DNA from: CALJFL01 sp036961205
GTDB taxonomy: Bacteria > Pseudomonadota > Gammaproteobacteria > Pseudomonadales > Halieaceae
Reading direction: 5' to 3'
DNA length: 64,000 bases
NCBI GenBank assembly: GCA_036961205.1
Contig: JBALVI010000011.1
Span: 18,521 to 82,520 of the forward strand
The notes under the pieces were generated by a model. The model saw only the letters and a program-made list of their open reading frames with translations. It made no database searches and was not told where the DNA came from. Positions 50,776-59,965 of the stretch are shown one piece after another; position 1 is the stretch's first letter, and every line of letters begins with the position of its first letter. Position numbers and translations under genes: made by a program.

Positions 50776-53064
50776 ATGATAAAAACCAACTCAAAGTTAT
50801 TGGCGGCTTCTGTCGCTGGAGCTGTGCTTACGCTGATCCAGGTCCCCTTTACGCAAGCACAGGTGCTTGAAGAAGTGATGGTAACCGCTCAGAAGAAGTC
50901 TGCGTCAGTCAATGATGTGCCTGTCACTATGACGGCTCTCGGCGGGACAGATATAAAAGATCTTCGCCTGAATGATGCGATGGATGTCGCGGCCTTCACT
51001 ACCAATATCGATATCAAGGGAACACTGGGTGGTACTAACCCGGCTATTACCATTCGCGGTGTCGGCTTGAACGATTTTAATGCTAACAACAATCCCAGTG
51101 TCGGTGTCTATGTGGATGAGGTGTTCCTGGTGTCAGCGGGAATGTTGAACTTCAGTACCTTTGACATGGAGCGTATCGAAGTCTTGAAGGGGCCTCAGGG
51201 AACGCTTTATGGCCGCAATACAAATGCCGGCGCTCTTAACTACTTCACCACTCGTCCGGACTTTGACCCCAGTGGCTATCTTAGCGTGACAGCGGGTGAT
51301 TACGGTTTGTTTGAGGCCGAAGGCGCTTATGGTAACGCCTTTAATGACAATTGGGCTTACCGCATAAGCGGAAAAGCATCTGACCGGGCGGATAGTTATG
51401 TCGACAACAAACTGGGCAAGGACTTCGACGGCTCCGATATGCAGGCCGGTCGTCTGGCTCTGCGTTACTCGGGTGACAAGTTGAATTTCGATACCAGTTT
51501 ATCCATAGGCTCCCAGAGCGCCGGATTCCAGCCTTTTAAAAACCGTGGATTCATTGACTCCAATGATCCGTATCTAGTGAGCCCCTGTCCAACCGCCGCT
51601 AGCGGTAATCCGGTTCAGGATTTTAGCTGCGCTTCAGTTTTACTCGGAGTTGATCAAACATTTTTAAATGTGGACCTCGAAACCTTCCCCAATCAAGAGT
51701 TTGATGAGGCCACCTATGCCGACAACATTGATCAGCCGTCTACCGAAACAGACAGCGTGCTTTGGGTGGGTCGTTTTGATTATGACTTGAGCGATACTCA
51801 GACTCTGACTTCAATAAGCAGCTATGCCGAGGTCGATCGAGATTACGCTGATTCGGTATTTGGTAGTTTAAAGGGTTACCACTACTTTGACGCCACTCGC
51901 AAAGATGACATTAAGCAATATTCTCAGGAATTTCGCTACGCCTTGATGACGGATACAGTCGAGTGGACTGCAGGTGCGTTCTATTCTTACGATGAGGTGG
52001 ATTCATCTAACACCACGAACGCTAGTGACTCGCTGGCAACCCTGTACGCTATAGATGCTTACCAGGAAACCACAGCAATGGCGGTTTTTTCGCAGGTTGA
52101 ATACTCGTTTAACAATGTCTGGAGCGTTGATGTTGGCTTGCGTTATTCCTATGAAGAGCGTGATTTTGTGGGTGGGACTACCGACCTTAACCCTTGGGAT
52201 CAAAGTGTAATTCTTTACTTACCGCCCGAAGAGGGTGGCTTTGGGCTGCCTCCAGAATTTACCGGGCCACTACCGCTGACCGCAGACAATAAAATCGATT
52301 TTGATGACGATAACGTTTCTGGTCGTCTGGGCCTAAATTTTCGCCCCAATGATGACTGGCTGATTTACGGTAGCGTTAGCAACGGATTCAAAAGTGGCAT
52401 TGTCTTTACCGACATTACCTTTGTCCCCGAGGAGATGGGTCCATTGGATCCGGAAGAAATCATCTCCTATGAACTGGGCTTTAAGGGTACCCTTGCCGAG
52501 GGATCACTTCAGCTTAACGGTGCAGTGTTCTACTACGATTACTCAGATATTCAAACTCAGGTTCCCACCGAGTTGGGTCTGACATTCACCAATGCTGATC
52601 AGGCGGATATCAAGGGCCTGGAAGTTGACGTGAACTGGATGCCGATTGAAGGGCTGAGTCTTCGGGGTGGTGTTAGCTTTCTGGACACTGAACTCGATGA
52701 CCCCGCGCTTGATGGCAATAAGCTACCCAATGCTCCTGAGTTGCAGTACAACATCATCGCACGCTACGACATGCAAGTTGGCGATAGCATGAATCTGGCC
52801 TTCCAGGCAGACATGAAATACAGTGATGAGATGTACAAGGAAGCGACCAACAATCCTCTGGGCCTCGCCGATGAATACACCCTGGTCAATGGTCGTATTA
52901 GTCTAGGTAGCAGCGACGGAACCTGGGATGTATCGGTCTGGGGTAAAAATCTGACCAATGAAGAATATTTAGAGCAGAGCTTTATTGTCGGGTTCTTTGG
53001 AATTACCGGCGATTTATACAACACGCCGCGCACCTATGGAGCGACCTTGTCCTACAATTTTTGA
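50776..53064 (+). CDS. TonB-dependent outer-membrane receptor (island)
   Basis: 762 residues. Signal peptide about 1-28, TonB box LEEVMVTAQK, plug motifs AITIRGVGLNDFN, GVYVDEVFLVSAG and MERIEVLKGPQGTLYGRNTN, barrel motif YGSVSNGFKSG, ending with RTYGATLSYNF. It has AAAGGTAGGATGTC before the ATG. It is of a different subgroup from the pair at 14 and 28 kb. Outer-membrane import of the island's substrate is the likely role. A terminator follows. Confidence 0.92.
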   Translation: MIKTNSKLLAASVAGAVLTLIQVPFTQAQVLEEVMVTAQKKSASVNDVPVTMTALGGTDIKDLRLNDAMDVAAFTTNIDIKGTLGGTNPAITIRGVGLNDFNANNNPSVGVYVDEVFLVSAGMLNFSTFDMERIEVLKGPQGTLYGRNTNAGALNYFTTRPDFDPSGYLSVTAGDYGLFEAEGAYGNAFNDNWAYRISGKASDRADSYVDNKLGKDFDGSDMQAGRLALRYSGDKLNFDTSLSIGSQSAGFQPFKNRGFIDSNDPYLVSPCPTAASGNPVQDFSCASVLLGVDQTFLNVDLETFPNQEFDEATYADNIDQPSTETDSVLWVGRFDYDLSDTQTLTSISSYAEVDRDYADSVFGSLKGYHYFDATRKDDIKQYSQEFRYALMTDTVEWTAGAFYSYDEVDSSNTTNASDSLATLYAIDAYQETTAMAVFSQVEYSFNNVWSVDVGLRYSYEERDFVGGTTDLNPWDQSVILYLPPEEGGFGLPPEFTGPLPLTADNKIDFDDDNVSGRLGLNFRPNDDWLIYGSVSNGFKSGIVFTDITFVPEEMGPLDPEEIISYELGFKGTLAEGSLQLNGAVFYYDYSDIQTQVPTELGLTFTNADQADIKGLEVDVNWMPIEGLSLRGGVSFLDTELDDPALDGNKLPNAPELQYNIIARYDMQVGDSMNLAFQADMKYSDEMYKEATNNPLGLADEYTLVNGRISLGSSDGTWDVSVWGKNLTNEEYLEQSFIVGFFGITGDLYNTPRTYGATLSYNF

Positions 53065-53084
53065 TCTAGAGTAGTACTTGTCTT

Positions 53085-53116
53085 GGCCGCCCGTCGCGAT
53101 ACGAGCGGCCTTTTTT
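53085..53116. terminator. Rho-independent terminator between TonB receptor and LuxR gene
   Basis: GGCCGC and GCGGCC, with a further CGT/ACG pairing inside, followed by TTTTTT. It lies 20 bases after the receptor stop. It may also serve the converging LuxR gene. Confidence 0.85.
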
Positions 53117-53136
53117 ATGCCTTGGGTGTGAAGTAC

Positions 53137-53973
53137 CTAGAGAGCATTAGTGATTTCAAAATAGTGCGTAAGTGGGTCAATATCCGCATCGAAAGGTACG
53201 AGGGAGATGGCTTCGAGGAAGAGCGAAAATAGCTCGGCCTGGGAGGATATCTCCAGTTTAGTGTGAAAACGCTTGTTGTAAACTTTCACAGTGTCCACGC
53301 TAATATCCAATAGCAGGGCTACGGACTTGTTTGAGTGTCCCTTGAGGGTAAGTTGAATGACCTCGCACTCTCGCGGGGTTAGGTGGTCGCGGCCAAAATT
53401 TCTAAATGCCCTGTCCAGCGGCGCAGAAAACGTAATCTCCCCGTTACCTGCCGATTGTTGTTTACGACACAGTGCATTCAGTACGGGCATGACCAACTGC
53501 AGGTCGGCTAGTTGCACAGTGCTTATTTCCGGTAAACCCCGATTCCCTAAAGAGATCAACAAGCTGTGGTCAGCGTCGAGATTGACCAGCATGACACATT
53601 CATCAGTGAGGCCAGTTTGTGCGTAGTAGCTGCGAAAATACTCACTTTCGTAGAAGCTGTCCGGTGCCAGGTCGCGTAAGCGATAAATACCCTCCGGGGC
53701 GTTATCACAAAACAGCGTATAGAAGGGGTCCAGCAAATAAGCACCGTCAAACCACGGCTGGGTAGAGGGTAGCGCGTGTTCTTCAGGAAGGTCATGATAC
53801 AGGTTGATAGGCTTATGAGCCGTGCTTAACCAAACAATTAAGGTGCTCTGGTAACCCGATACAAGTTCGCAGCCACGCGCGAGTGCAGGAAAAAACCCCG
53901 GTGCTGATAGAGCGGCAATCATGTCGCTCAGAGCCCGTTGCCACTCATTTTCTACCAGTACTGACCTAGGCAT
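53137..53973 (-). CDS. LuxR-family transcriptional regulator
   Basis: 278 residues. The C-terminal HTH reads LTPRECEVIQLTLKGHSNKS, then VALLLDISVDTVKVYNKRFH and TKLEISSQAELF, the LuxR/FixJ signature. The N-terminal ~190 residues are a sensory region without the known autoinducer-binding motif. It is divergent from the aminotransferase operon at 54083 (110 bases between), so control of that operon is likely. The ligand is unknown. Confidence 0.9.
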   Translation of the reverse strand: MPRSVLVENEWQRALSDMIAALSAPGFFPALARGCELVSGYQSTLIVWLSTAHKPINLYHDLPEEHALPSTQPWFDGAYLLDPFYTLFCDNAPEGIYRLRDLAPDSFYESEYFRSYYAQTGLTDECVMLVNLDADHSLLISLGNRGLPEISTVQLADLQLVMPVLNALCRKQQSAGNGEITFSAPLDRAFRNFGRDHLTPRECEVIQLTLKGHSNKSVALLLDISVDTVKVYNKRFHTKLEISSQAELFSLFLEAISLVPFDADIDPLTHYFEITNAL

Positions 53974-54082
53974 ATCTCACCCTTGTATGGAGTTGGTTCA
54001 CTGTACCCACTCAGGGTGATGGGCGTCAAATGGGTGCTGGTGCTTAATAGGCATCAGTCGACTTAGTATCGAGAGTAATCCA

Positions 54083-55501
54083 ATGAAAGCAAATAGAATA
54101 ATACCCACACCGACTCAGGCGCAGCAGCTCTGGGAAATGGACCGAAAGCACTTTATTCATCCCTACACCGATTTCTCAGTTTTCGAGAAGGAGGGCAGCC
54201 AGATTATCAGTGGCGCTTCAGGCGTGCATGTTACAGATGCCCAGGGGCAAAAGTATCTGGATGCCATCGCAGGCCTCTGGTGCGTCAATATAGGCCATGG
54301 GCGGGAAGAAATGGCTGATGCCATACGTGATCAGGTCGTGCAGATGCAGTACTACAACCCCTTTGGTCATAGCACTAATGAACCAGCGGCATTACTTGCT
54401 GGCAAACTGGCAAAGCTGGCACCGGAGAATCTCAATCATATCTTTTTCAGTACAGGCGGTTCTACTGCCAACGATATTGCAGTTCGTCTGGCGCATTACT
54501 TCTTCGAACAGCGTGGTATGCCGCAGAAGAAGAAAATTATCTCCCGTATAGATGGCTATCACGGTTCCACCTATTTTTCCGCAAGCTTAACCGGCATTGC
54601 TGGCACCAAGATTGGGTTTAACAGTATTGCCGACGATATTATTCACCATGTGTCGGCAGCGAATATGTATCGCGCTCCTGACGGAATGGACGAGGGGACC
54701 TATTGCGATTACCTGGTCCGTGAGTTTTCCGATAGAGTTGCTCAGCTAGGCCCAGATAATATAGCGGCATTTATAGCCGAGCCGATAATGGGTGCAGGTG
54801 GAGTATTGGTGGCCCCCGAAAACTACCATCGGCGAATGCTGGAAGTCTGCAAGGAGAATGACATTCTGTATATCGCCGACGAGGTTGTCACTGGCTTCGG
54901 TCGGATTGGTGAGTGGTTCGTGTCGGATACTTTGTATGACTGCCAACCTGACATCATTGTCAGCGCCAAAGGTATAAGCTCCGGTTACATCCCTCTGGGC
55001 GCCACCCTGATATCAGACGAGATCTACGCGGAAGTAAGCCGCCCACAGGTTGAAGGCGGGGCCTTAACCCTGGGTTTTACTTACAGTGGCCATGCGGTTG
55101 CTTGTGCGGCAGCTTTGAAGAACATTGAAATAATTGAACGCGAGAACCTGTGCCAGCATGTACGGGATACTGGGCCATCTTTCCTGCAGCAGTTGCAGGT
55201 TTTACGCGACTTGCCTATTGTCGGTGATGTACGTGGCAGTCACTACATGGTGGGCATAGAGTTGGTAGCCAACAAGCAGAGAAAGCAGGGCTTCGAGAGC
55301 ACGGTGGGCTCAGCTCAGAGAGTATTTAAGCGTTGTCTCAATCGGGGATTGATTATTCGCCCAGTGGGCAACGTTATCGTGTTGTCTCCGCCACTGACGT
55401 TTTCTCAGGCACATTGTCAGGAAGTGGCAACTATACTCTATGACAGTATCAACGAAACTTCGGCGGAACTAAAAGTCGCTGGAATGATTTCAGGAGTATA
55501 A
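54083..55501 (+). CDS. Class III aminotransferase (omega-amino acid:pyruvate type)
   Basis: 472 residues. PLP lysine K296 in IIVSAKGISSGYIPLGA. Other blocks: GLWCVNIGHGREEMADAI, FSTGGSTANDIAVRLA, IAEPIMGAGGVLVAPENY, IADEVVTGFGRIGEWF and FTYSGHAVACAAAL. This group usually moves an amino group from an omega-amino acid or diamine to pyruvate. It is the first gene of a plus-strand operon (aminotransferase, decarboxylase, SDR, ureohydrolase) with 3-base spacing to the next gene. Confidence 0.92.
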   Translation: MKANRIIPTPTQAQQLWEMDRKHFIHPYTDFSVFEKEGSQIISGASGVHVTDAQGQKYLDAIAGLWCVNIGHGREEMADAIRDQVVQMQYYNPFGHSTNEPAALLAGKLAKLAPENLNHIFFSTGGSTANDIAVRLAHYFFEQRGMPQKKKIISRIDGYHGSTYFSASLTGIAGTKIGFNSIADDIIHHVSAANMYRAPDGMDEGTYCDYLVREFSDRVAQLGPDNIAAFIAEPIMGAGGVLVAPENYHRRMLEVCKENDILYIADEVVTGFGRIGEWFVSDTLYDCQPDIIVSAKGISSGYIPLGATLISDEIYAEVSRPQVEGGALTLGFTYSGHAVACAAALKNIEIIERENLCQHVRDTGPSFLQQLQVLRDLPIVGDVRGSHYMVGIELVANKQRKQGFESTVGSAQRVFKRCLNRGLIIRPVGNVIVLSPPLTFSQAHCQEVATILYDSINETSAELKVAGMISGV

Positions 55502-55504
55502 GAG

Positions 55505-56824
55505 ATGAGTAACCTCCACCTATTGCCGCGGCAGGGTAAGTCCAGCGACGACATCCTGAAGCAAATTAAGACTTTCAAAGCGGCGATGACGCCAACGGAA
55601 CGCGGTAAGCTCAGCAGTACAGCTTTCCAGGGCCGCGACGAAATGGGCAAGTTGGTTTACGAGTCCTTTATGGAGTTTCTGGGTTGGAATGGTCTCTTTA
55701 CTTTTCAAGAACCCGCCGCCGCACAAATGGAAAACGAGGTGCTGGATATCTGCGTAGGCATGGTGCGCGGTGGCGAACAGGGGCGTGCCAATTTCACGTC
55801 TGGCGGCACGGAGAGCAATTTCTGTGGTTTGCATGCGATGCGGGCCTGGGCAAGAGAGCACAAACCCAAAATTACCCAGCCAGAAATTGTCGCACCGTAT
55901 TCAACCCATTCTACAGTTCACAAGACCGCCAAGTACCTCGATTTGAAAGTAGTAACTGTTCCCCAGAATTCGGATTTGACCGCCGATACCGACGCGCTTG
56001 CGGCTGCCATCGGCCCGAATACGATTGGAATCGTAGGTTCGGCACCCAACTGGCCGTATGGCGATGTGGACCCGATTACGCGTTTTGGCGAGTTGGCTTT
56101 GGAACATGATTTGTGGCTACACGTAGATGCCTGCGTAGGAGCATATATTCTCCCGTTTATGCGCGAGTTGGGGGAGGACGTTCCCGAATATGATTTCACT
56201 GTGCCGGGAGTACGCTCAATCTCGGGTGATTTACATAAGTACGGTTACGCCCCCAAGCCCTGCTCAACTATTATGTGGCGTTCCCAGGCGGAACAGGCCT
56301 ACCACTTTATGCCGATTACGGAATGGGCTTGCGGCCTGTATTTATCGCAAAGTTTTATCGGTAGTCGACCGATGGGCCCCGTTGCTGGTATTTGGGCCCT
56401 GATGCATTTCTGGGGTCGTGAGGGCTACCTTGAAAATACGCGGCAGATACTAAAACTGAAACAGACCATAACAGATCAGTGTGAAGCGATACCGGGTTTG
56501 CGTACATGGAAGACACATGGTCCTCTAATGATGATCGCCGCCGATGATTTTAATATCGAGTTGGTCGTTGGCGGAATGGAGCAATGTGGCTGGCGCTTGT
56601 TGGGAGTCAACAACCCACCAGCCATCCACCTGACACTGGATGTGATGGAGGACAAGGATGTGCAAAAATTTGTCGACGATCTGGCACAGGTGTGTACCTC
56701 GATTCGCTCGGGCGATCTCGTCGAAGAGGGACTGTTAAGTTATGGTGGTGTGGGGGCGGCTGAGAGTGCTCCCAAGTGGCTGTTGAGTGCCGTGGAAATA
56801 ATTGAGAAAAAAGAAAATGGCTGA
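55505..56824 (+). CDS. PLP-dependent group II decarboxylase-like lyase
   Basis: 439 residues. PLP lysine K245 in SGDLHKYGYAPKPCSTIMWR, with the cofactor aspartate D208 in LHVDACVGAYILPF. NFTSGGTESNFCGLHAMRAW and HSTVHKTAKYLDLKVV are the phosphate-binding and ring-stacking regions. The sequence is closest in style to the sphingosine-1-phosphate lyase/glutamate decarboxylase fold group. It could decarboxylate an amino acid or cleave a hydroxy-amine. Its last codons overlap the start of the SDR. Confidence 0.85.
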   Translation: MSNLHLLPRQGKSSDDILKQIKTFKAAMTPTERGKLSSTAFQGRDEMGKLVYESFMEFLGWNGLFTFQEPAAAQMENEVLDICVGMVRGGEQGRANFTSGGTESNFCGLHAMRAWAREHKPKITQPEIVAPYSTHSTVHKTAKYLDLKVVTVPQNSDLTADTDALAAAIGPNTIGIVGSAPNWPYGDVDPITRFGELALEHDLWLHVDACVGAYILPFMRELGEDVPEYDFTVPGVRSISGDLHKYGYAPKPCSTIMWRSQAEQAYHFMPITEWACGLYLSQSFIGSRPMGPVAGIWALMHFWGREGYLENTRQILKLKQTITDQCEAIPGLRTWKTHGPLMMIAADDFNIELVVGGMEQCGWRLLGVNNPPAIHLTLDVMEDKDVQKFVDDLAQVCTSIRSGDLVEEGLLSYGGVGAAESAPKWLLSAVEIIEKKENG

Positions 56825-57581
56825 TTTATTGCGTGACAAAATAGCTATCGTTACGGGTGCGGCTCACCCCAAGGGCATCGGCCGTGCGATTGTGGACGCG
56901 TTTCGGCAACAGGGAGCGCAGGTCATAATCTCCGATATTGCAGGTGCAGCCGGTTTGGAGGAAAGCGGAGGGCTCGCATGCGATGTAACCAGTCGCGAAC
57001 AGGTAGGACAGCTGATCAACACGGTGACCGAGCTATATGGCGGTATCGACATTCTGGTGAACAATGCCGGTATCGGTATTGGCTCATCTGATTTTCTTGA
57101 ACTGACCGAGCGTGACTGGGAACTCAGCTTGAACGTAAATCTGCGCGGCGTCGCCAATATGTGCCAGGCGGCGATACCAGGCATGCGCGGCAAGGGCGGG
57201 GTGATTGTCAATATCGCGTCTCTAGCAGGATTAGGTGCCATGGACAGTATTCCGGCTTGCTACACCGCCAGCAAATTTGCCACAGTAGGTCTGACCAAAC
57301 AAATATCCATGCAGTTTGCAGCCGATGGTATTCGCTGTAATGCAGTGTGCCCTGGTTCGGTCGTTACACAGATGCACGAGCAGAGCATGGCGTTGTTGGC
57401 AGAGAAGTACCAGGTGACGCCCGAGGAGGCACAAGCCATGGAGGAGGCCAATATTCCTCTTGGCCGCTCGGCGCAACCGAGCGAAGTTGCCGATGCTGTC
57501 GTGTATCTTGCTAGCGATCTGGCTCGTTATGTAACTGGCATAGCGATGCCTGTAGCCGGTGGCATGCCGCCTGGCTTGTAA
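56817..57581 (+). CDS. Short-chain dehydrogenase/reductase (SDR)
   Basis: 254 residues from the ATG at 56817, overlapping the previous gene by 8 bases. TGAAHPKGIGRA (13-24; a slightly long loop), NNAG (82-85), catalytic S135, Y149, K153 in YTASKFA. The end ASDLARYVTGIAMPVAGGM is classical. It may oxidise an alcohol formed by the neighbouring enzymes. Confidence 0.9.
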   Translation: MADLLRDKIAIVTGAAHPKGIGRAIVDAFRQQGAQVIISDIAGAAGLEESGGLACDVTSREQVGQLINTVTELYGGIDILVNNAGIGIGSSDFLELTERDWELSLNVNLRGVANMCQAAIPGMRGKGGVIVNIASLAGLGAMDSIPACYTASKFATVGLTKQISMQFAADGIRCNAVCPGSVVTQMHEQSMALLAEKYQVTPEEAQAMEEANIPLGRSAQPSEVADAVVYLASDLARYVTGIAMPVAGGMPPGL

Positions 57582-57610
57582 TAGTTTTTCGATAATACAG
57601 GAGTGGAAAG

Positions 57611-58675
57611 GTGGCTAAGCTGACAGAAGAACAACTGCAGAAATACCGATCGGTAGATAGAGAGGCTTTTGATTTCGCCGATGAGGCGATCGCCGGTTTT
57701 TTTTCGCGTGCCGCAGAGAGTGGCTATAACCTTGATACTACAGGTTTTCTTGCCCACCCGGGATTTTTTCAAGCGCCGCACAGGCAAACCGCAGCTGGCG
57801 TCGATATCGCCATGGTGGGTAGTCCATTAGATTTAGGTGCGATTGGTCTTGCGGGCACACGTCATGGCCCTAAAGCTGTGCGCGAGTGGAGTCGCAACTA
57901 TGGCCCCATGAACGATGTCACAGGACACATACCCTTTGAGCAGTGTAGCGTGATCGATTACGGTGACGTGGAGTGGTCGTCTACGGATTTACAGACCAGA
58001 CTGGATGACATCTATCGAGTGTTTCTTGAACTGGGCAAGGCCGGTTGTTACACATTAAATTGCGGTGGCGAGCATACAACCACCTTTGGCTGTCTGAAGG
58101 GTCTAAGCGAGGCTCACAATGATAGCTTCGGTGTTATCCATATCGACGCTCATTCCGACACCATGGCCAGTTGGGGTGGTGATGAGGTGAACGACGGCTC
58201 AATTTTTCGACAGGCAGTGCTCAACGGTTTTATCGATCCCCAAAGAACGGTGCAGATAGGCATTCGTGGCAGGTCAAATTTTCTATGGGAGTTTGCACAT
58301 GATGCCGGAATGACAGTAATCACTGCTGACGAGGTATTTGACAAGGGAACCGACTACGTTATTGCCAAAGCAAGAGAAGTGGTGGGTGACGAAAAAACTT
58401 ACTTTTCTTTCGATGTGGATGGCTTGGACAGTAACTACATGATGGGGACTACCGGGCCCGAGCCATTTGGTTTAACACCGAGGCAGGTGCGGGATATTAT
58501 TCATGGAGCCAGAGGTCTGCATATTATTGGGGCGGATATGGTGGAAATGAATCCAAATCGTGACACGGATGGAAAGAGTGGTCACGTGGCGGCGGCGCTG
58601 TTTTTCGAATTGTTATGTCTGTTGGCCGACAGCCGCGCGCAACGGATGGACTGCAAGATTACTGGTTGGGGCTAA
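57611..58675 (+). CDS. Ureohydrolase (agmatinase/arginase family)
   Basis: 354 residues from a GTG. Two-manganese site: H155 in CGGEHTTTFG; D179, H181, D183 in HIDAHSDT; D268 and D270 in SFDVDGLDS. The usual DPxxAPGTGTPEPGG segment after this is replaced by SNYMMGTTGPEPFGLTPRQV, and the N-terminal ~60 residues are longer than in agmatinase, so the substrate is probably not agmatine itself. The family releases urea from a guanidino group. It is the last gene of the plus-strand island operon. Confidence 0.88.
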   Translation: MAKLTEEQLQKYRSVDREAFDFADEAIAGFFSRAAESGYNLDTTGFLAHPGFFQAPHRQTAAGVDIAMVGSPLDLGAIGLAGTRHGPKAVREWSRNYGPMNDVTGHIPFEQCSVIDYGDVEWSSTDLQTRLDDIYRVFLELGKAGCYTLNCGGEHTTTFGCLKGLSEAHNDSFGVIHIDAHSDTMASWGGDEVNDGSIFRQAVLNGFIDPQRTVQIGIRGRSNFLWEFAHDAGMTVITADEVFDKGTDYVIAKAREVVGDEKTYFSFDVDGLDSNYMMGTTGPEPFGLTPRQVRDIIHGARGLHIIGADMVEMNPNRDTDGKSGHVAAALFFELLCLLADSRAQRMDCKITGWG

Positions 58676-58684
58676 CCTAGTCGA

Positions 58685-59449
58685 TCAACTGTCGGTAATC
58701 ATTTCGACCATCGCCTCGGTGAAGCCGATGGACATACCCCCGTCTACATTAATGACTTGGCCGTTTATATAGCTTGCATCATCGCTGGCGAGAAAGTGAT
58801 ACACGGCGGCCACTTCCTCGGGCTCGGCAATACGCAGGGCATTAGTGGCCCGGCGGCCGATCTTCTCGAATAACTTAATATCATCCATTGCCAGAGGCGT
58901 GCGGATAAATGAGGGTGCCACGGCGTTAACACGTATGCCCCGGCTCGCCATTTCTGCGCACGCCATGGTGGTGTAATTGCTCACGGCGGCCTTGCTGGCA
59001 GAATAGGGGCCTGATCCGGGAAATACCAGAGACGCGCCCAGGGAAGCAGTGTTGATGATGGCGCCACCATCGTTCATAAATTTCGGGCCGTGCTTGAGAC
59101 CGAAATATACGCCCATGGTATTTATCTCGAACAGTTTCTCGGTCAGGGCTTCGTCACTGTCCTCAATGCTGACGCCATCTTTACCGTTGATTCCTGCGTT
59201 ATTTATGAGTATGTCTAACAAGCCGATTGTATCGACGGCGGCGGCTAAAATAGTTTTAACCTGCTCCGATTTACTCACATCAAGTTGTAGGTAATAAGCG
59301 CCAATTTCTCGGGCGACCTCCGAGCCATCCTGTAAGTCGGCGATAACTACGTTCGCACCAGCGAGGCGGAATCGTTTGGCAATTTCAAGGCCGATTCCGC
59401 TGGCGCCGCCTGTGATAAATGCATTTTTATTCTGCAGTGAAAAAAACAT
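58685..59449 (-). CDS. Short-chain dehydrogenase/reductase (SDR)
   Basis: 254 residues from the ATG at 59449 (GAGGTG upstream). TGGASGIG (13-20), NNAG (83-86), catalytic S136, Y149, K153 in YSASKAA. ASDDASYINGQVINVDGGMS is the usual ending. It is the last gene of the minus-strand island operon and converges on the ureohydrolase (9 bases between stops). Different from the SDR at 56817 in sequence, so two separate oxidation steps are likely. Confidence 0.9.
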   Translation of the reverse strand: MFFSLQNKNAFITGGASGIGLEIAKRFRLAGANVVIADLQDGSEVAREIGAYYLQLDVSKSEQVKTILAAAVDTIGLLDILINNAGINGKDGVSIEDSDEALTEKLFEINTMGVYFGLKHGPKFMNDGGAIINTASLGASLVFPGSGPYSASKAAVSNYTTMACAEMASRGIRVNAVAPSFIRTPLAMDDIKLFEKIGRRATNALRIAEPEEVAAVYHFLASDDASYINGQVINVDGGMSIGFTEAMVEMITDS

Positions 59450-59457
59450 GGCACACC

Positions 59458-59964
59458 TCAATCAAAGTAGCTGTCTACCTGGCAGGAAATCCCGCCGATT
59501 AATTTGCTTAGCTTCTCCATGCTTGCCTGATTTATGGCAGGAAGCATAACCGGAAGTATGCGCTGGAAGTGCTCTCCCTCTATGACGTCGCTATAAATTT
59601 TCCAACTCATGGTGCCGCTGTCGGCGCTGCTCTGTTCGATTTCGATACAGGCGACATAGTCTTTTATCGGAAAGTCATCACCCTTGGCCAGATAGACGTA
59701 GCGGCGGGGGGGATCCCAATGAAGGATCTCCTCGAAGACATCACCGAAAAAGGTAAATTCCACATTGAAGTTCTGCTCCTCACCATCGCCTTTCGGATGC
59801 ATCTTTACGGTTTTTGCCAGCAGGTACCAGTCGGTAATGCGCTCGGGGTCACCCATGATGTTGAATACTTCCGCAGCAGATTTTCCCTGGTACTGAATTT
59901 TGGCATCCATCCGAAGGCTTGCCTTGGTGTAGTGCGTAATATCAAAAGCGGTTGGAGTATTCAT
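59458..59964 (-). CDS. SRPBCC-fold (START-like/polyketide-cyclase-like) protein
   Basis: 168 residues. SLRMDAKIQYQGKSAAEVFN, then IMGDPERITDWYLLAKTVKM and FFGDVFEEILHWDPPRRYVY, match the SRPBCC ligand-binding fold (W-Y-L-A after the first helix, then long strands). It ends in the long helix with VMLPAINQASMEKLSKLIGG. Such proteins bind hydrophobic or aromatic ligands, or act as cyclase/lyase-type enzymes. It lies 1 base from the dehydrogenase gene and 8 bases from the SDR. Confidence 0.8.
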   Translation of the reverse strand: MNTPTAFDITHYTKASLRMDAKIQYQGKSAAEVFNIMGDPERITDWYLLAKTVKMHPKGDGEEQNFNVEFTFFGDVFEEILHWDPPRRYVYLAKGDDFPIKDYVACIEIEQSSADSGTMSWKIYSDVIEGEHFQRILPVMLPAINQASMEKLSKLIGGISCQVDSYFD

Positions 59965-59965
59965 C

